Positions 34,704-44,805 are shown, counted from the first letter of the stretch. The stretch: DNA of 64,000 nt from Gammaproteobacteria bacterium (GCA_021156105.1 JAJNBD010000004.1:186001-250000), one strand, 5' to 3'. The notes: generated by a model not told the origin, from the letters alone. Numbers and translations are program-made.

Positions 34704-36203
34704 TTATGCGGTTGCTACTTTTCTTTTTCCTGAGAGGCTCAAGGACCAAAGCGAAATAAGGCTTAAGGCAATCAATGGCCAAAACATGGCATGTGAACCT
34801 GCCATAAAAGCTTGTTTGAACAAGGTCGCTGCCTCATTTGGGTTGGCAAATTGTGTGGCAATTTGCATTAAGTGATTAGGCTCGCTGACAAATTGTTTGA
34901 GTAATTCGCCTTGTTGAGCGCTAACAGCCTGGAAGTTATTGGTTAATACCGTCATAGTGCGCCAATGGAAGAGGGTTACGCTAACAGCTAACATCACTGC
35001 CGCACCAATATTATAGAAGCTAAATAATGCGCCTAAGGAAACGCTTAAGTGATCGCCATGAATGGCTTCACCTAAAGCGATGCCTGGTGACTGATTAACA
35101 ATCGCCCAAGCTAAACCAAAGAGAATAAAGCTAGGAACTAATAGCGCAAGATTTAAGTTCATATCAAAAAATATTTGACCAAGCGTAGCAAGCAATAGAA
35201 AGAGCGAGCCATAGATCATCGCTTTATGTGCGCCGATACGATGATTTATTTGCCCCACTAAAGGTGAACTTAACATCACAACAAGCGGAATAATAAATAA
35301 ATATACGCCTGTCATCCACGTGCTTTGATTAACAATTGTGCTTAAATAAAGTGGGTTAATAAATAAAATAATCGCCATTAAGCTTCCAGCTGCAAAAGCA
35401 AATAACATGGCAGGAAGAAATACCCGGTTTTTAAATAATTCAGGTGCCATAATGGGATGCGCGGCTTTTTTTTCGGCAATCACAAAAAGCCCTAAAGAAA
35501 GCGCAAAAATGATAAAGCTGCTGATGATGACAAGTGAATCCCAGCCATAATTATTTGCTTCAACCACCGCAAACACTAAGCTGCTAATGGTGACCACTAA
35601 AAGTAGCATGCCCAACCAATCTAAGCTCATTTTTGTGCTGCTGCGAGATTCCTTAACAGTAAAAAGGCATAAACTAAGGCCGATAACGATAAAAGGAAGG
35701 TTGACATAAAATACCGAAGGCCAACCAAAAGCAGTCACTAATGCGCCACCAACTACCGGGCCAAGTGCTAAACCTGCGCCAGTGATGGTGCCAAAAATTC
35801 CCATCGCTTTTGCAACATTACCTTGCTCAAATAGCTGTTGAATAATGGCAACGCCAACGGGGACGAGGATAGCGACAGTTATCCCTTGAATGGCGCGAGA
35901 AATAATTACGCCCAAGGCATGCGTGGATAAGCCTGCGCCAAGCGAGGCTAAACCAAAAACAATGGCGCCTATATAAAACACTTTTCGGCGGCCATAAATA
36001 TCTGCAACGCGCCCCATGCTTGCCATAAAAGCACTCACGCTTAAGAAGCAAGCATTCATAACCCATTGCAATTCAGTCACGCTCATATGCAAGCTGGCTT
36101 GCATATTGGGTAAAGCCGTGCTGACGATCGTAACATCTAAAAAACCGGTGAAGCTAAGTAAACTAATGCCAATTAAGGCAATGTACTTTGATAAATTTTC
36201 CAT
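34704..36203 (-). CDS. MFS efflux pump, DHA2 (EmrB/QacA) family
   Basis: This is a 499-residue protein from the start at 36203, supported by GGAGA 8 bases upstream. It has 14 membrane segments. The first helix has the DHA2 signature LDVTIVSTALPNM, motif A is GRVADIYGRRKVF, and motif C is GAGLALGPVVGGALV. The family exports drugs, dyes or host lipids by proton antiport. A LysR-type regulator is transcribed divergently with a palindromic operator candidate between them, the classic layout for inducer-controlled efflux. Confidence 0.87.
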   Translation of the reverse strand: MENLSKYIALIGISLLSFTGFLDVTIVSTALPNMQASLHMSVTELQWVMNACFLSVSAFMASMGRVADIYGRRKVFYIGAIVFGLASLGAGLSTHALGVIISRAIQGITVAILVPVGVAIIQQLFEQGNVAKAMGIFGTITGAGLALGPVVGGALVTAFGWPSVFYVNLPFIVIGLSLCLFTVKESRSSTKMSLDWLGMLLLVVTISSLVFAVVEANNYGWDSLVIISSFIIFALSLGLFVIAEKKAAHPIMAPELFKNRVFLPAMLFAFAAGSLMAIILFINPLYLSTIVNQSTWMTGVYLFIIPLVVMLSSPLVGQINHRIGAHKAMIYGSLFLLLATLGQIFFDMNLNLALLVPSFILFGLAWAIVNQSPGIALGEAIHGDHLSVSLGALFSFYNIGAAVMLAVSVTLFHWRTMTVLTNNFQAVSAQQGELLKQFVSEPNHLMQIATQFANPNEAATLFKQAFMAGSHAMFWPLIALSLISLWSLSLSGKRKVATA

Positions 36204-36294
36204 AAGTTTTCTCCAAATATTATTGGTTATTATTACACTTAGGGCCAAATTTTAACAGGCCTGCAGTTTGAGAAACAGGCATAATGGGTAAATG

Positions 36295-36316
36295 ATTGTT
36301 TCATATTAGTAACAAT
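36295..36316. promoter_or_regulatory. Candidate LysR-type operator between efflux gene and regulator
   Basis: ATTGTT-N10-AACAAT is an inverted repeat containing T-N11-A, the form of LysR-family binding sites. It lies in the 215-base gap between the divergent DHA2 and LysR genes. That the neighbouring LysR protein binds it is inferred from position. Confidence 0.5.
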
Positions 36317-36418
36317 GTTAGGATTGCTTTAGCTGAATCTTAGCTGGCGATGAATAATAGTAGGCCAGAGTTTTCCAGGCCTTTACGCGATTAATGACCG
36401 GAAGGAGCATTGAGTCTT

Positions 36419-37321
36419 ATGCTATTGCAAGAAATGGAAATGTTTTATTACGTGATTAAATTAGGGAGTTTCACTGAAGCGGCAGAAAGACTCGAAGTAT
36501 CAAAAGCCCATATTAGCCGAGGTGTGAGCAAACTTGAGAAAAACTTAAATGTACAGTTAATTTTTCGTTCTACACGCAAGATTTCTTTGACTGAGGCTGG
36601 GGAAAAATTGTTTCAACATTGTAAAAGCCTGATGCAAGAAGCAGAAGAAGGTGTTAGTGCTTTATCGCATTTAAGTGCTAAAGCTTTTGGGACATTGCGT
36701 ATAACAGCGCCGCCTGGCTTGGGAAATTATATACTGGCAAAGTTTTTTCCTGTTTTTTTGAAGAAACATCCAGAGATTAAACCTATTGTGCAATTGGAGA
36801 ATAATATTGTTGATATTGTGCGCGAAGGTTTTGATCTGGCACTGCGAGCAGCTGTTCTAGAAGATTCGCAATTGGTCGCCCAACGAGTAGGAGATATAAC
36901 CAATATTCTTTGTGCGTCGCCTGGGTATTTAGAAAAGTATGGCGTGCCTCGGGATTTGAATGAACTGAAAAATCATCAATGCTGTGTCTATACTAAAAAT
37001 AGCCAGCCACAAACACTGTGGAGATTAAACAAAGAAAAAAATATTGCAGAAGTCAGGGTTCAGGCCGTATTTAGTGCTAATCAAGCAGAAATTTTAAAAA
37101 AGATGGCGATAGCAGATATGGGGATTGTGATTCTACAACCTTTTATGGCGCAAGATGCTTTAGCAGATGGGCGCTTAGTGCATATCTTGCCAGATTATAC
37201 TTTACGGCATAGTGACTTATATATTGTCTATCCTTCAAGAAAATATTTGCCTAAGAAAACGAAAGTTTTTATTGACGAGCTATGTGAATTTTTGCGACGC
37301 GCAGAAGGTTCAAAGGTATGA
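36419..37321 (+). CDS. LysR-family transcriptional regulator
   Basis: This protein of about 300 residues has an N-terminal winged helix-turn-helix (FYYVIKLGSFTEAAERLEVS, then KAHISRGVSKLEKNL) and a periplasmic-binding-like effector domain starting near residue 88. It resembles the AaeR/DmlR-type subgroup, with LRITAPPGLGNYIL after the linker. I use the ATG at 36419 with AAGGAG 11 bases upstream; an in-frame TTG at 36410 is too close to that site. It probably controls the divergent DHA2 pump. Confidence 0.88.
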   Translation: MLLQEMEMFYYVIKLGSFTEAAERLEVSKAHISRGVSKLEKNLNVQLIFRSTRKISLTEAGEKLFQHCKSLMQEAEEGVSALSHLSAKAFGTLRITAPPGLGNYILAKFFPVFLKKHPEIKPIVQLENNIVDIVREGFDLALRAAVLEDSQLVAQRVGDITNILCASPGYLEKYGVPRDLNELKNHQCCVYTKNSQPQTLWRLNKEKNIAEVRVQAVFSANQAEILKKMAIADMGIVILQPFMAQDALADGRLVHILPDYTLRHSDLYIVYPSRKYLPKKTKVFIDELCEFLRRAEGSKV

Positions 37322-37385
37322 GCTCAGAAAAATATTAGATTAGTGATAAAATAATTTTAAGTTCACTAAAAAATGGAGGTAATGA

Positions 37386-37892
37386 ATGCGAAATAAATTA
37401 ATGTTGCTGCTGGGCTTGTTTTCAACAAGTGTTGCTTTTGCAGAAACGCCAAAAGCTTTAACGGTGCCGATGTATGAAACCGCAAAACAAGGTGTGGGCA
37501 AATTTATTGGTAATGTCACGATTAGCGAAACGCCTTATGGGCTTTTGTTTACGCCGAATTTAAAAGGTTTATCACCTGGCTTGCATGGCTTTCATATACA
37601 TCAAAATCCTTCTTGTGCAGATAACGGTATGGCGGCAGGTGGGCATTTGGATCCTGAAAAAACCGCCAGGCATGAAGGGCCTTATGGCAAGGGACATTTA
37701 GGGGATTTGCCTGTCTTACCTGTGTTATGCGATGGAACTGCAACAACTTCTGAGCTAGCGCCACGTTTGAAATCTTTATCTGAAGTTAAAGGCCATTCAT
37801 TAATGATTCACGAAGGTGGCGATAATTATTCTGATCAACCAAAGCCATTAGGTGGTGGCGGTGGCAGAATGGTTTGCGGAGTCATTTCTTAA
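37386..37892 (+). CDS. sodC: Periplasmic Cu/Zn superoxide dismutase
   Basis: This 168-residue protein has a signal peptide (residues 1-19, cleaved at AFA-E). Metal-ligand segments are [35 protein letters not shown] and a late MIHEGGDNY; the disulfide cysteine follows in [11 protein letters not shown]. It converts superoxide to peroxide in the periplasm and protects against host oxidative burst. GGAGG precedes the ATG. The ogt gene begins one base after its stop codon, so the two are cotranscribed. Confidence 0.95.
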   Translation: MRNKLMLLLGLFSTSVAFAETPKALTVPMYETAKQGVGKFIGNVTISETPYGLLFTPNLKGLSPGLHGFHIHQNPSCADNGMAAGGHLDPEKTARHEGPYGKGHLGDLPVLPVLCDGTATTSELAPRLKSLSEVKGHSLMIHEGGDNYSDQPKPLGGGGGRMVCGVIS

Positions 37893-37893
37893 T

Positions 37894-38364
37894 ATGAAAG
37901 CTTTTGTCCTTCTAACCCCTATTGGTCCACTAACATTGTGGACCAAGAATGAATGCCTGGTTAGCATTGATTTTGGTCAAACTGCGCCAGTAGCGGTAAT
38001 GCAAGAATTTGAAAAAAAGATTGCTCAACAAATTGAAGCCTATTTTTTGCGCCAAAGCAAAACGTTTGATTTGCCTTATTTAGCGAATGGGACAGAATTT
38101 CAAAAAAAAGTTTGGCAAGCCATGTTGCTAATTCCTTATGGAGAAACACGCAGCTATCAGGATTTAGCAAAAACATTGAATACCAGCGCACGTGCAATTG
38201 GTAATGCTTGTCGTCGTAACCCTTTACCTTTGGTTATCCCTTGCCATCGCGTGGTAGCGAAGTCTGGTTTGGGTGGGTTTTCAGGTGAAACAGAAGGGCA
38301 AATGTTAGCCATTAAAAAAATTTTATTAGATTTAGAACAAACGCATACAGCGCTTGTTGTATAA
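37894..38364 (+). CDS. ogt: Methylated-DNA-protein-cysteine methyltransferase
   Basis: This 156-residue protein has the active site PCHRVV with the methyl-accepting cysteine at residue 117. The preceding recognition helix contains TSARAIGNACRRNP. It repairs O6-alkylguanine by suicidal transfer. I start it at 37894 because the family N-terminus (MKAFVLLTPIGPLTLW) begins there. The longer frame would overlap sodC. Pairing with sodC fits a defence-against-host-damage role. Confidence 0.93.
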   Translation: MKAFVLLTPIGPLTLWTKNECLVSIDFGQTAPVAVMQEFEKKIAQQIEAYFLRQSKTFDLPYLANGTEFQKKVWQAMLLIPYGETRSYQDLAKTLNTSARAIGNACRRNPLPLVIPCHRVVAKSGLGGFSGETEGQMLAIKKILLDLEQTHTALVV

Positions 38365-38446
38365 ATCAAGCTTTGTTGTCTTTTCAAACAAGGTTCCTAT
38401 CTATTACAATCCTTGCAAGTAAATTTTTATGTAATGAGAGCGTCTC

Positions 38447-39709
38447 ATGATACTAACACGACGTTTATTAGCAGGCGTGATTGGCAGTGGTTTAGAGTGG
38501 TATGACTTTGCCATTTATGGCAGTTTTGCGAATATTATTGCCGCACTGTTCTTCCCGCATACCAATCATTTCAATGCGATTCTTGCAACGTTTGGTATTT
38601 TTGCAGTAGGGTTTTTTATGCGTCCCTTAGGTGGTTTTATCTTTGGTCATTTTGGGGATCAATTAGGTCGCAGTCGTGTGTTGATTTTTACTGTCTATGG
38701 CATGACTTGCCCTACGGTGTTGATTGGCTTGTTACCAACTTACCAACAAGCTGGCGTTATTGCACCATTATTATTGTTACTAGCGCGAGTCGTGCAAGGT
38801 TTAGTGATTGGCGGAGAATATACTGGCGCTTTATTATTTTTAGCGGAAAATGAAATTCCTCAAAAACGGGCTCAAACATCTTGCTTAGCAATGTTAAGTG
38901 CCTTAGGGGGTGTGATTCTTGGTTCTGTTGTTGTAGCTGTTTTCACCAACCTTATCGGGCAAGATTCGCTTTATCGTTGGGGTTGGCGCATACCGTTCTT
39001 ATTTGGAGCGGTACTTGGGTTTGTTGGCTACCGCTTGCGCCACCGCATGACGGAAACGGAAATTTTTCTCAAACTGGTTGAAGAATCTCGCATTGTACAA
39101 AGCCCTGCTAGCAAAGTATTTCGTGCGCATAAACGCGCTATGTTTTTAATTATTGGCGTTTGTGTTATTTCAGGCGTTGGGCAATATTTAATGTTTACTT
39201 ATTTCCCTAGTTTTATCCAACATAGCGCAAATCTTTCTTTAGACAAAGTTTTGCAGATCAACACTTTCGGTATGTTGGTTATTTTTTTTAGTGTATTATT
39301 TTTTGCAAAGCTTTCAGATCGTTTAGGACGGCGTCCAATACTGATTGGCGCTAGCCTAGGGTTTTTATTTTTGAGCATTCCCATTTTTTATTTGCTATCA
39401 CAATCTTCAATTATTTTAGTCATTCTTGGTGTTGGGTTATATGGTGCGCTTGTGGGCATTGCATCTGCGCCAATGGCGGCGCTTTATATGGAATTATTTC
39501 CCACAGAAGTTCGTTATAGTGGAATTGCAATTTCTTATAATATTTCGTTTGCTTTATTTGCAGGAACAGCGCCTGCGCTCGCTGCTTTGTTGGTCAAGGT
39601 TTTTCAAACTTCACTTGCGCCTGCTTATTTGTTAATGTTTGCTTCACTTATTTCGCTATTTTGTTTTTGGCTTATGCCAGAGACGGTAGGTAAGGATTTG
39701 AAAAATTAA
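38447..39709 (+). CDS. MFS metabolite:H+ symporter (MHS family, ProP/ShiA-like)
   Basis: This 420-residue protein has 12 membrane segments. The MHS hallmarks are GSGLEWYDFAIYG in helix 1, FMRPLGGFIFGHFGDQLGRS (motif A) and GLVIGGEYTGALLF. The family imports small carboxylates, betaines or shikimate with protons. Substrate is unknown. It is 82 bases after ogt and may have its own promoter. Confidence 0.87.
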   Translation: MILTRRLLAGVIGSGLEWYDFAIYGSFANIIAALFFPHTNHFNAILATFGIFAVGFFMRPLGGFIFGHFGDQLGRSRVLIFTVYGMTCPTVLIGLLPTYQQAGVIAPLLLLLARVVQGLVIGGEYTGALLFLAENEIPQKRAQTSCLAMLSALGGVILGSVVVAVFTNLIGQDSLYRWGWRIPFLFGAVLGFVGYRLRHRMTETEIFLKLVEESRIVQSPASKVFRAHKRAMFLIIGVCVISGVGQYLMFTYFPSFIQHSANLSLDKVLQINTFGMLVIFFSVLFFAKLSDRLGRRPILIGASLGFLFLSIPIFYLLSQSSIILVILGVGLYGALVGIASAPMAALYMELFPTEVRYSGIAISYNISFALFAGTAPALAALLVKVFQTSLAPAYLLMFASLISLFCFWLMPETVGKDLKN

Positions 39710-39838
39710 ACCAATCTTTCGTCCCCTTTCAAAGAGGGCAATGTCTCTTAGGCTAAGGCCTCAAGAAACATTAATTGTGTTAATATTAATTTTTTTCATT
39801 TTATTAATTTCAGCAAGTATCAGCTAGGAAAAAAAATT

Positions 39839-42025
39839 ATGTTCAATTGGAATACAGTAAAAGATGATCTTATTGCTAGTATCGTTGTGCTGTTAGTTGC
39901 CATTCCACTTTGTTTGGGTATTGCTTTAGCGTCTGGAGCGCCACTTTTTTCAGGGCTTGTGACCGGTATTATTGGTGGGATTATCGTTGGTGCTTTAAGT
40001 GGTTCTTCGGTAAGCGTTAGCGGCCCTGCTGCTGGTATGATTGCAGTTGTTTTGGCAGCAATTGCTGCACTAGGAAGTTTTCATAGTTTTTTACTAGCTT
40101 TATTCTTAGCAGGTTTTATTCAAATTGCTATTGGCTTATTTCGTGCGGGCTTTATTGCGGTCTACATTCCTTTGAACGTCATTAATGGTTTGTTAGCTGC
40201 TATTGGTATTTTAATTATTATTAAACAGTTACCACTGGCATTTGGCTATATTAGCCAACCAGAATTGCTAGCCAATGCTTTGGAAGTTGCACAAGAAACA
40301 TTTAGCTTAACGCCATTATTTTTTCTTGTTCATCATCTTCACATTGGTGCAACGCTGATTACAGTAGTCTCTTTAGCGATTTTAATTTATTGGCCAAAAC
40401 TGCCATTAAAAGCAACAAAAGTTATTCCTGGTGCAGTTGTTACAGTGATTGTCGCAGTAATCATTAATCAATTATTAAGCGCATGTTATCCGGCGCTTGC
40501 TTTACAAGACTCACATTTAGTAAACATTCCGGTTAACGAGAGTTTCTCATCAATTATTGCTCAGTTTGAACACCCTAAATTTGCAGATCTAGGAAATTAT
40601 AATGTTTATATTTATGCTTTCATGATTGCTATTGTGGCATCTTTAGAAACTTTGTTAAATTTAGAAGCCGCTGAAAAGATGGCCAAGACACGGAAATATG
40701 TTTCACGTAATAGAGAGTTAATTGCGCAGGGCGTTGGAAATCTTTTTTCTGGTTTGCTCGGTGGTCTGCCAATTACCTCTGTGATTGTACGTTCTACAGT
40801 AAATATCCAAGCCGGTGCAAAGAGCAAACTTGCAACAATTTTTCATGGTATTTTACTTTTTCTGGCGCTAGCATTAGTGCCTAATTGGTTAAACCTAATC
40901 CCCATAGCCGCGCTTGCTGCTATTTTGATCCATACTGGTTACAAATTGGCTAGAGTTGGTATTTTTAAAGACATGTATGTCAAAGGTTTTGATTGCTTCT
41001 TTCCATTTGTGGTTACTGTTGTGGCCATCGTGTTTTCTAATTTATTAACTGGCGTGCTAATTGGTTTAGGTACAAGTTTCTTCTTTATTTTGCGCCAAAA
41101 CAGTAAAAATCGCTTTTTAACAGTAAATGAACTTCATCCAAGCGGCGAAGTAATACGACTAATTTTGCCACAACAAGCAACTTTTCTTAACAAAGCAGCT
41201 ATTGTAGAAGCGCTTAAAGATATTAAAAGTAATCAAAAAGTTGTCATCGATGCGAAAGGAACAGATTATATCGATTACGACATCCTTGAAATTATTAAAG
41301 AGTTTAAAGAATATCAAGCCAAAGAAAAAAATGTTACTTTGAATCTTGAAGGGTTTAAAAGACATTATGCACTGCCTAATCAAGAAAATTTTGTTACTGC
41401 GACAACCTATGATGTACAGTCAAGTTTGACGCCGGAAAAAATTTTAAAAATCTTGCAAGAAGGTAACCAACGGTTTATTAATAATACACCGATACATAAA
41501 AACTATCAGCAGCATATTGAAGCCACTAAAAAATCACAACACCCTATCGCAGTGATGCTAAGCTGTATCGATTCTCGCGTGCCGGTTGAATTGATTTTTG
41601 ACTTGAGTGTAGGGGATGCGTTTGTGGCCCGTGTTGCAGGTACAGTTTTAAATGAAGATATTATTGCTAGTATCGAATACGCTTGCCATGTTGCTGGTGC
41701 CAAATTAATTATTATTATGGGGCATGAAAGCTGTGGCGCCATCAAAGCAGCTTGTGAAGATGTTAGTTTTGGTCATGTTCCACATTTGGTGAAAAAAATT
41801 AAACCTGCGATTGAAGCTTGTGAAGCAAGTCACCCAAATCATAGCCATAGTGCTGATGACCCAAGCTTCTTATCCAGTGTTATCTCATGCAATGTTGATT
41901 TAGTGAAGAAAAGATTATATGAGCGAAGTGAAATACTAAGGCATTTGATAGACACTGGCGCTGTTGGCTTAATTGGAGCGGTGTATGATGTATCGACAGG
42001 GGAAATTAATTTTAAAGCTGGCTAA
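39839..42025 (+). CDS. SulP anion (bicarbonate) transporter fused to beta-carbonic anhydrase
   Basis: This 728-residue fusion has a SulP membrane domain (residues about 8-420) that includes the GGLPITSVIVRSTVNIQAGAK segment. A short STAS-like segment follows (about 440-505). The C-terminal beta-carbonic anhydrase (about 525-728) has zinc ligands Cys576, His629 and Cys632 (LSCIDSRVP, GHESCG) and the Asp578-Arg580 dyad. It probably couples bicarbonate or CO2 uptake with interconversion, supplying carboxylases or pH control. The fusion is known in other bacteria. It stands 26 bases before tgt. Confidence 0.92.
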   Translation: MFNWNTVKDDLIASIVVLLVAIPLCLGIALASGAPLFSGLVTGIIGGIIVGALSGSSVSVSGPAAGMIAVVLAAIAALGSFHSFLLALFLAGFIQIAIGLFRAGFIAVYIPLNVINGLLAAIGILIIIKQLPLAFGYISQPELLANALEVAQETFSLTPLFFLVHHLHIGATLITVVSLAILIYWPKLPLKATKVIPGAVVTVIVAVIINQLLSACYPALALQDSHLVNIPVNESFSSIIAQFEHPKFADLGNYNVYIYAFMIAIVASLETLLNLEAAEKMAKTRKYVSRNRELIAQGVGNLFSGLLGGLPITSVIVRSTVNIQAGAKSKLATIFHGILLFLALALVPNWLNLIPIAALAAILIHTGYKLARVGIFKDMYVKGFDCFFPFVVTVVAIVFSNLLTGVLIGLGTSFFFILRQNSKNRFLTVNELHPSGEVIRLILPQQATFLNKAAIVEALKDIKSNQKVVIDAKGTDYIDYDILEIIKEFKEYQAKEKNVTLNLEGFKRHYALPNQENFVTATTYDVQSSLTPEKILKILQEGNQRFINNTPIHKNYQQHIEATKKSQHPIAVMLSCIDSRVPVELIFDLSVGDAFVARVAGTVLNEDIIASIEYACHVAGAKLIIIMGHESCGAIKAACEDVSFGHVPHLVKKIKPAIEACEASHPNHSHSADDPSFLSSVISCNVDLVKKRLYERSEILRHLIDTGAVGLIGAVYDVSTGEINFKAG

Positions 42026-42051
42026 ATTATTTAAGCAAAGATTATATTTTT

Positions 42052-43203
42052 ATGCAAAATGCGTATCAAAGCAAAGTCATCAAAACTTATGCAAAAAATG
42101 ATGCGCGTGTGATGCAGGTGCAAACGCCTCATGGTGAATTTACGACGCCAGCGTTTATGCCTGTAGGTACGCGCGCTTTTGTGAACCACCTAACCCCTAG
42201 TCAATTAGTCGAAGCAGGCAGCCAAATTATTTTAGGCGGTAATACTTACCATATGCTGTGTTCGCCTGGCATGGAAATTATTCAAAAAGCCGGTGGGATG
42301 CATAAATTCATGGCGTGGCATGGGCCTATGCTGACCGATAGCGGCGGTTTTCAAGTATTGAGTCTGTCAGAAAATTCGAAAATTTGTAAGATTGACGATC
42401 ATGGCGCGCATTTTAAGCATCCTATGACGGGCAAGGTTTTGCATTTAAATACGGAAACATCTATTAATGCCCAAAAAATTATTGGTGCAGATATTATCAT
42501 GGCGTTTGATCAATGCACGCCAGAAGCAGGCGGGCGAGAAGCAGCAGTAAAAGCGATGGATCGTACACACCGTTGGTTATTAGATGCAAAAGAAATGCAT
42601 AGCAAAAATCCTTTATCTGCTTATGGCAATTATCAAGCGTTATTTGGCATTATCCAAGGCGGTAGCTTTCCTGACCTTCGCGAAAAAAGTACCGAATTTA
42701 TTTTATCCTTAGATTTGGATGGTACCGCTATTGGTGGCGAAGCAATAGGTTTTGACATGCCTAAAACATTAGAAATTTTAGATTGGTTAGGTAAGCATTT
42801 GCCTGAACAAAAATTGCGCTATACCATGGGCTTAGGCATGCATCCACAAGACTTAATCGATGTGGTTGCTAAAGGTGTAGATATTTTTGACTGTGTCGCG
42901 CCCACACGTAATGCGCGTCATGGATCACTTTATTCAGGCCGCATTGTGGATACGGGTGATTGGATTAAATTTGAAAGTGAATTTGATCGTGGTCGACTGC
43001 TTATTAAAACGGCTATCTTTGCGCAAGACGAGCGCCCAATTATGGAAGACTGCAGTTGCTATACCTGCAAAAATTATTCTCGTTCTTATTTACATTATTT
43101 GTTCAAACAAAAATTACCTTTCTTCCCTAACCTTGCGACGATTCACAACATACATGTGATGCACGAAGTTTGTCGTAGAATGAGAGAAAAGATTCTCTCT
43201 TAG
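42052..43203 (+). CDS. tgt: tRNA-guanine transglycosylase (queuine/preQ1 insertion)
   Basis: This 383-residue protein exchanges guanine-34 for preQ1 in GUN-anticodon tRNAs. It shows LTDSGGFQVLSL (catalytic Asp), GGEAIGF, FDCVAPTRNARHG (nucleophile Asp region) and the zinc site CSCYTCKNYSR...H near the C-terminus. Its product is the substrate of QueA, encoded far away at 4762. It is followed after 31 bases by ldcA. Confidence 0.96.
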   Translation: MQNAYQSKVIKTYAKNDARVMQVQTPHGEFTTPAFMPVGTRAFVNHLTPSQLVEAGSQIILGGNTYHMLCSPGMEIIQKAGGMHKFMAWHGPMLTDSGGFQVLSLSENSKICKIDDHGAHFKHPMTGKVLHLNTETSINAQKIIGADIIMAFDQCTPEAGGREAAVKAMDRTHRWLLDAKEMHSKNPLSAYGNYQALFGIIQGGSFPDLREKSTEFILSLDLDGTAIGGEAIGFDMPKTLEILDWLGKHLPEQKLRYTMGLGMHPQDLIDVVAKGVDIFDCVAPTRNARHGSLYSGRIVDTGDWIKFESEFDRGRLLIKTAIFAQDERPIMEDCSCYTCKNYSRSYLHYLFKQKLPFFPNLATIHNIHVMHEVCRRMREKILS

Positions 43204-43234
43204 TATTCAATTTTAATAGTAGCATGGAGGGGAT

Positions 43235-44146
43235 ATGTGGCCTCTTATTAGTAGAAATGAATTCGTCGATATCCTTGCGCCTTCTGGTAAAGTGAGTCAA
43301 GAAGATATCAATATTATTCGGGAATATTTATTACGCGAAGGTTTCAAGCCGCGCATTCCAGAGAATATTTTGGGTGAGCATCCTTTTAGTGCAAATAGTG
43401 ATGCGCTACGTTTTGAGCATTTAAAAAATGCTTTAAATGCAGAAGATAGTACTTTGCTGTGGTGTGTGCGTGGCGGACAAGGTGTGACAAGTATTATGCC
43501 CGAATTAACCCAGCTGGCTAAACCAGAAAAACAAAAATTATTGGTTGGTTTTAGTGATATTACTTCATTGCATCTTTGGTTAAATCAAGCTTGGCAATGG
43601 CCAAGCTTGCATGGGCCAATGGCGAGAATGACATCGCAAAATAAAATTGATTCCCATGATGTGGCCGCGTTAAATCATTTATGGTTTGAAGGATTACAAA
43701 CTTATTCACTTGATGGCTTGCAAGCGCTCAATGAGGCGGCTAAAGAAGCCATTATAGTTGAAGGTAAAACAATCGGCACTTGCTTGAGCCTTTTGCAAAC
43801 CAGCATTGGTACTCCTTGGCAATTTGATGCGTGCGATAAAATTTTATTTTTAGAAGATATTAATGAACAACCTTATCGTATTTACCGCTCTTTGATTTAT
43901 TTAATTAATACGGGTTTGTTAAATCAAGCAAAAGCCCTTATTTTTGGGGATTTTGGTGAAAGCGATCAAGAAGCAAAGGATATGGAATGGGCATTAAATG
44001 ATATTGCCAATGTTTATTTAAATAAGCGAGGTTTAAATCTCCCGGTATTTCGTTTACGAGGCTTTGGTCATGGGCCGCGAAATAAGCCAATTCCGCTAGG
44101 GGTAAGGGCGAGGATAGAGTCTGATATAATCAAGTTTGGTTTCTAA
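43235..44146 (+). CDS. ldcA: LD-carboxypeptidase (murein tetrapeptide carboxypeptidase, S66)
   Basis: This 303-residue cytoplasmic peptidase of family S66 has the N-terminal VDILAPSGKV, the nucleophile segment LVGFSDITSLHLWL, TCLSLLQTSIGTP and the late GFGHGPRNKPIPLG with its catalytic His. It trims the terminal D-Ala from recycled murein tetrapeptides. GGAGG lies 8 bases before the ATG. It is 31 bases after tgt. Confidence 0.9.
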   Translation: MWPLISRNEFVDILAPSGKVSQEDINIIREYLLREGFKPRIPENILGEHPFSANSDALRFEHLKNALNAEDSTLLWCVRGGQGVTSIMPELTQLAKPEKQKLLVGFSDITSLHLWLNQAWQWPSLHGPMARMTSQNKIDSHDVAALNHLWFEGLQTYSLDGLQALNEAAKEAIIVEGKTIGTCLSLLQTSIGTPWQFDACDKILFLEDINEQPYRIYRSLIYLINTGLLNQAKALIFGDFGESDQEAKDMEWALNDIANVYLNKRGLNLPVFRLRGFGHGPRNKPIPLGVRARIESDIIKFGF

Positions 44147-44169
44147 ACTCAAGTTAATAAGGAGATGTT

Positions 44170-44721
44170 ATGTTTAGTAGAGTATATGCTAGCTTGATTG
44201 GAATGTTTTTTATATTTGTATTTGCTTTAAGTTTTGCCGATAGTATTCCTCCTGTGCTTGTTGAAGCTGATCCTAATCTAAGTAATGCTACTATGGGCAA
44301 TGGAGAGACAAACTTGTCATACTGCAATGCAGAAAAAGGTGTGTATTCTGAATGCTTAGAAAGCTCAATAAGTTCGGCTAGTATCTTCCGCGGTGAGACA
44401 AAATCGTTCATTGTTGACGGTGTGGTGGGAGGAGAAAAAAATGGTATTGAATTTAGCGCTTATCCTATTACTCCCATTTGGCCATTGGATGATGGTTGTT
44501 TAGTAGATTCATTTCATGTCTCTGGTTGGGTTCAAGCTGGGGGTGAATTATATATTACAGATACACGTGATCCTAAAATTCCTGTTAAATTTATTGTATG
44601 TGCTAGCAAGCAGGCCAATGGCGATATCCACTTAACTGAAGAGCAGATGGCGAAATTTAAAGCATTTTATGAGAAAAACAAAGATAAATTTCTGCATCCC
44701 ATGAGACAAGACAAAAGATAA
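44170..44721 (+). CDS. Exported protein of unknown function
   Basis: This 183-residue protein has a signal peptide (residues 1-24, ending LSFA-D) and four to five cysteines in the mature part (SYCNAEKGVYSEC, DDGC, FIVC). The tail is charged and helical (EEQMAKFKAFYEKNKDK). No domain recognised. AAGGAG precedes the ATG, 23 bases after ldcA. A strong palindromic terminator follows. Confidence 0.65.
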   Translation: MFSRVYASLIGMFFIFVFALSFADSIPPVLVEADPNLSNATMGNGETNLSYCNAEKGVYSECLESSISSASIFRGETKSFIVDGVVGGEKNGIEFSAYPITPIWPLDDGCLVDSFHVSGWVQAGGELYITDTRDPKIPVKFIVCASKQANGDIHLTEEQMAKFKAFYEKNKDKFLHPMRQDKR

Positions 44722-44767
44722 AGTTGATTTCTTAAAGCTGAAGGTTATCTGTTTGGTTTACTCTAAA

Positions 44768-44801
44768 TTTATGGTGGCAGATCGTGATCTGCCACCATAA
44801 A
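44768..44801. terminator. Long perfect palindrome, bidirectional terminator
   Basis: A 16-base stem (centre tatggtggcagatc-gt-gatctgccaccata, extended by two T-A pairs) separates two convergent genes. A/T-rich flanks on both sides suit termination in both directions. Confidence 0.8.
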
Positions 44802-44805
44802 ATAT

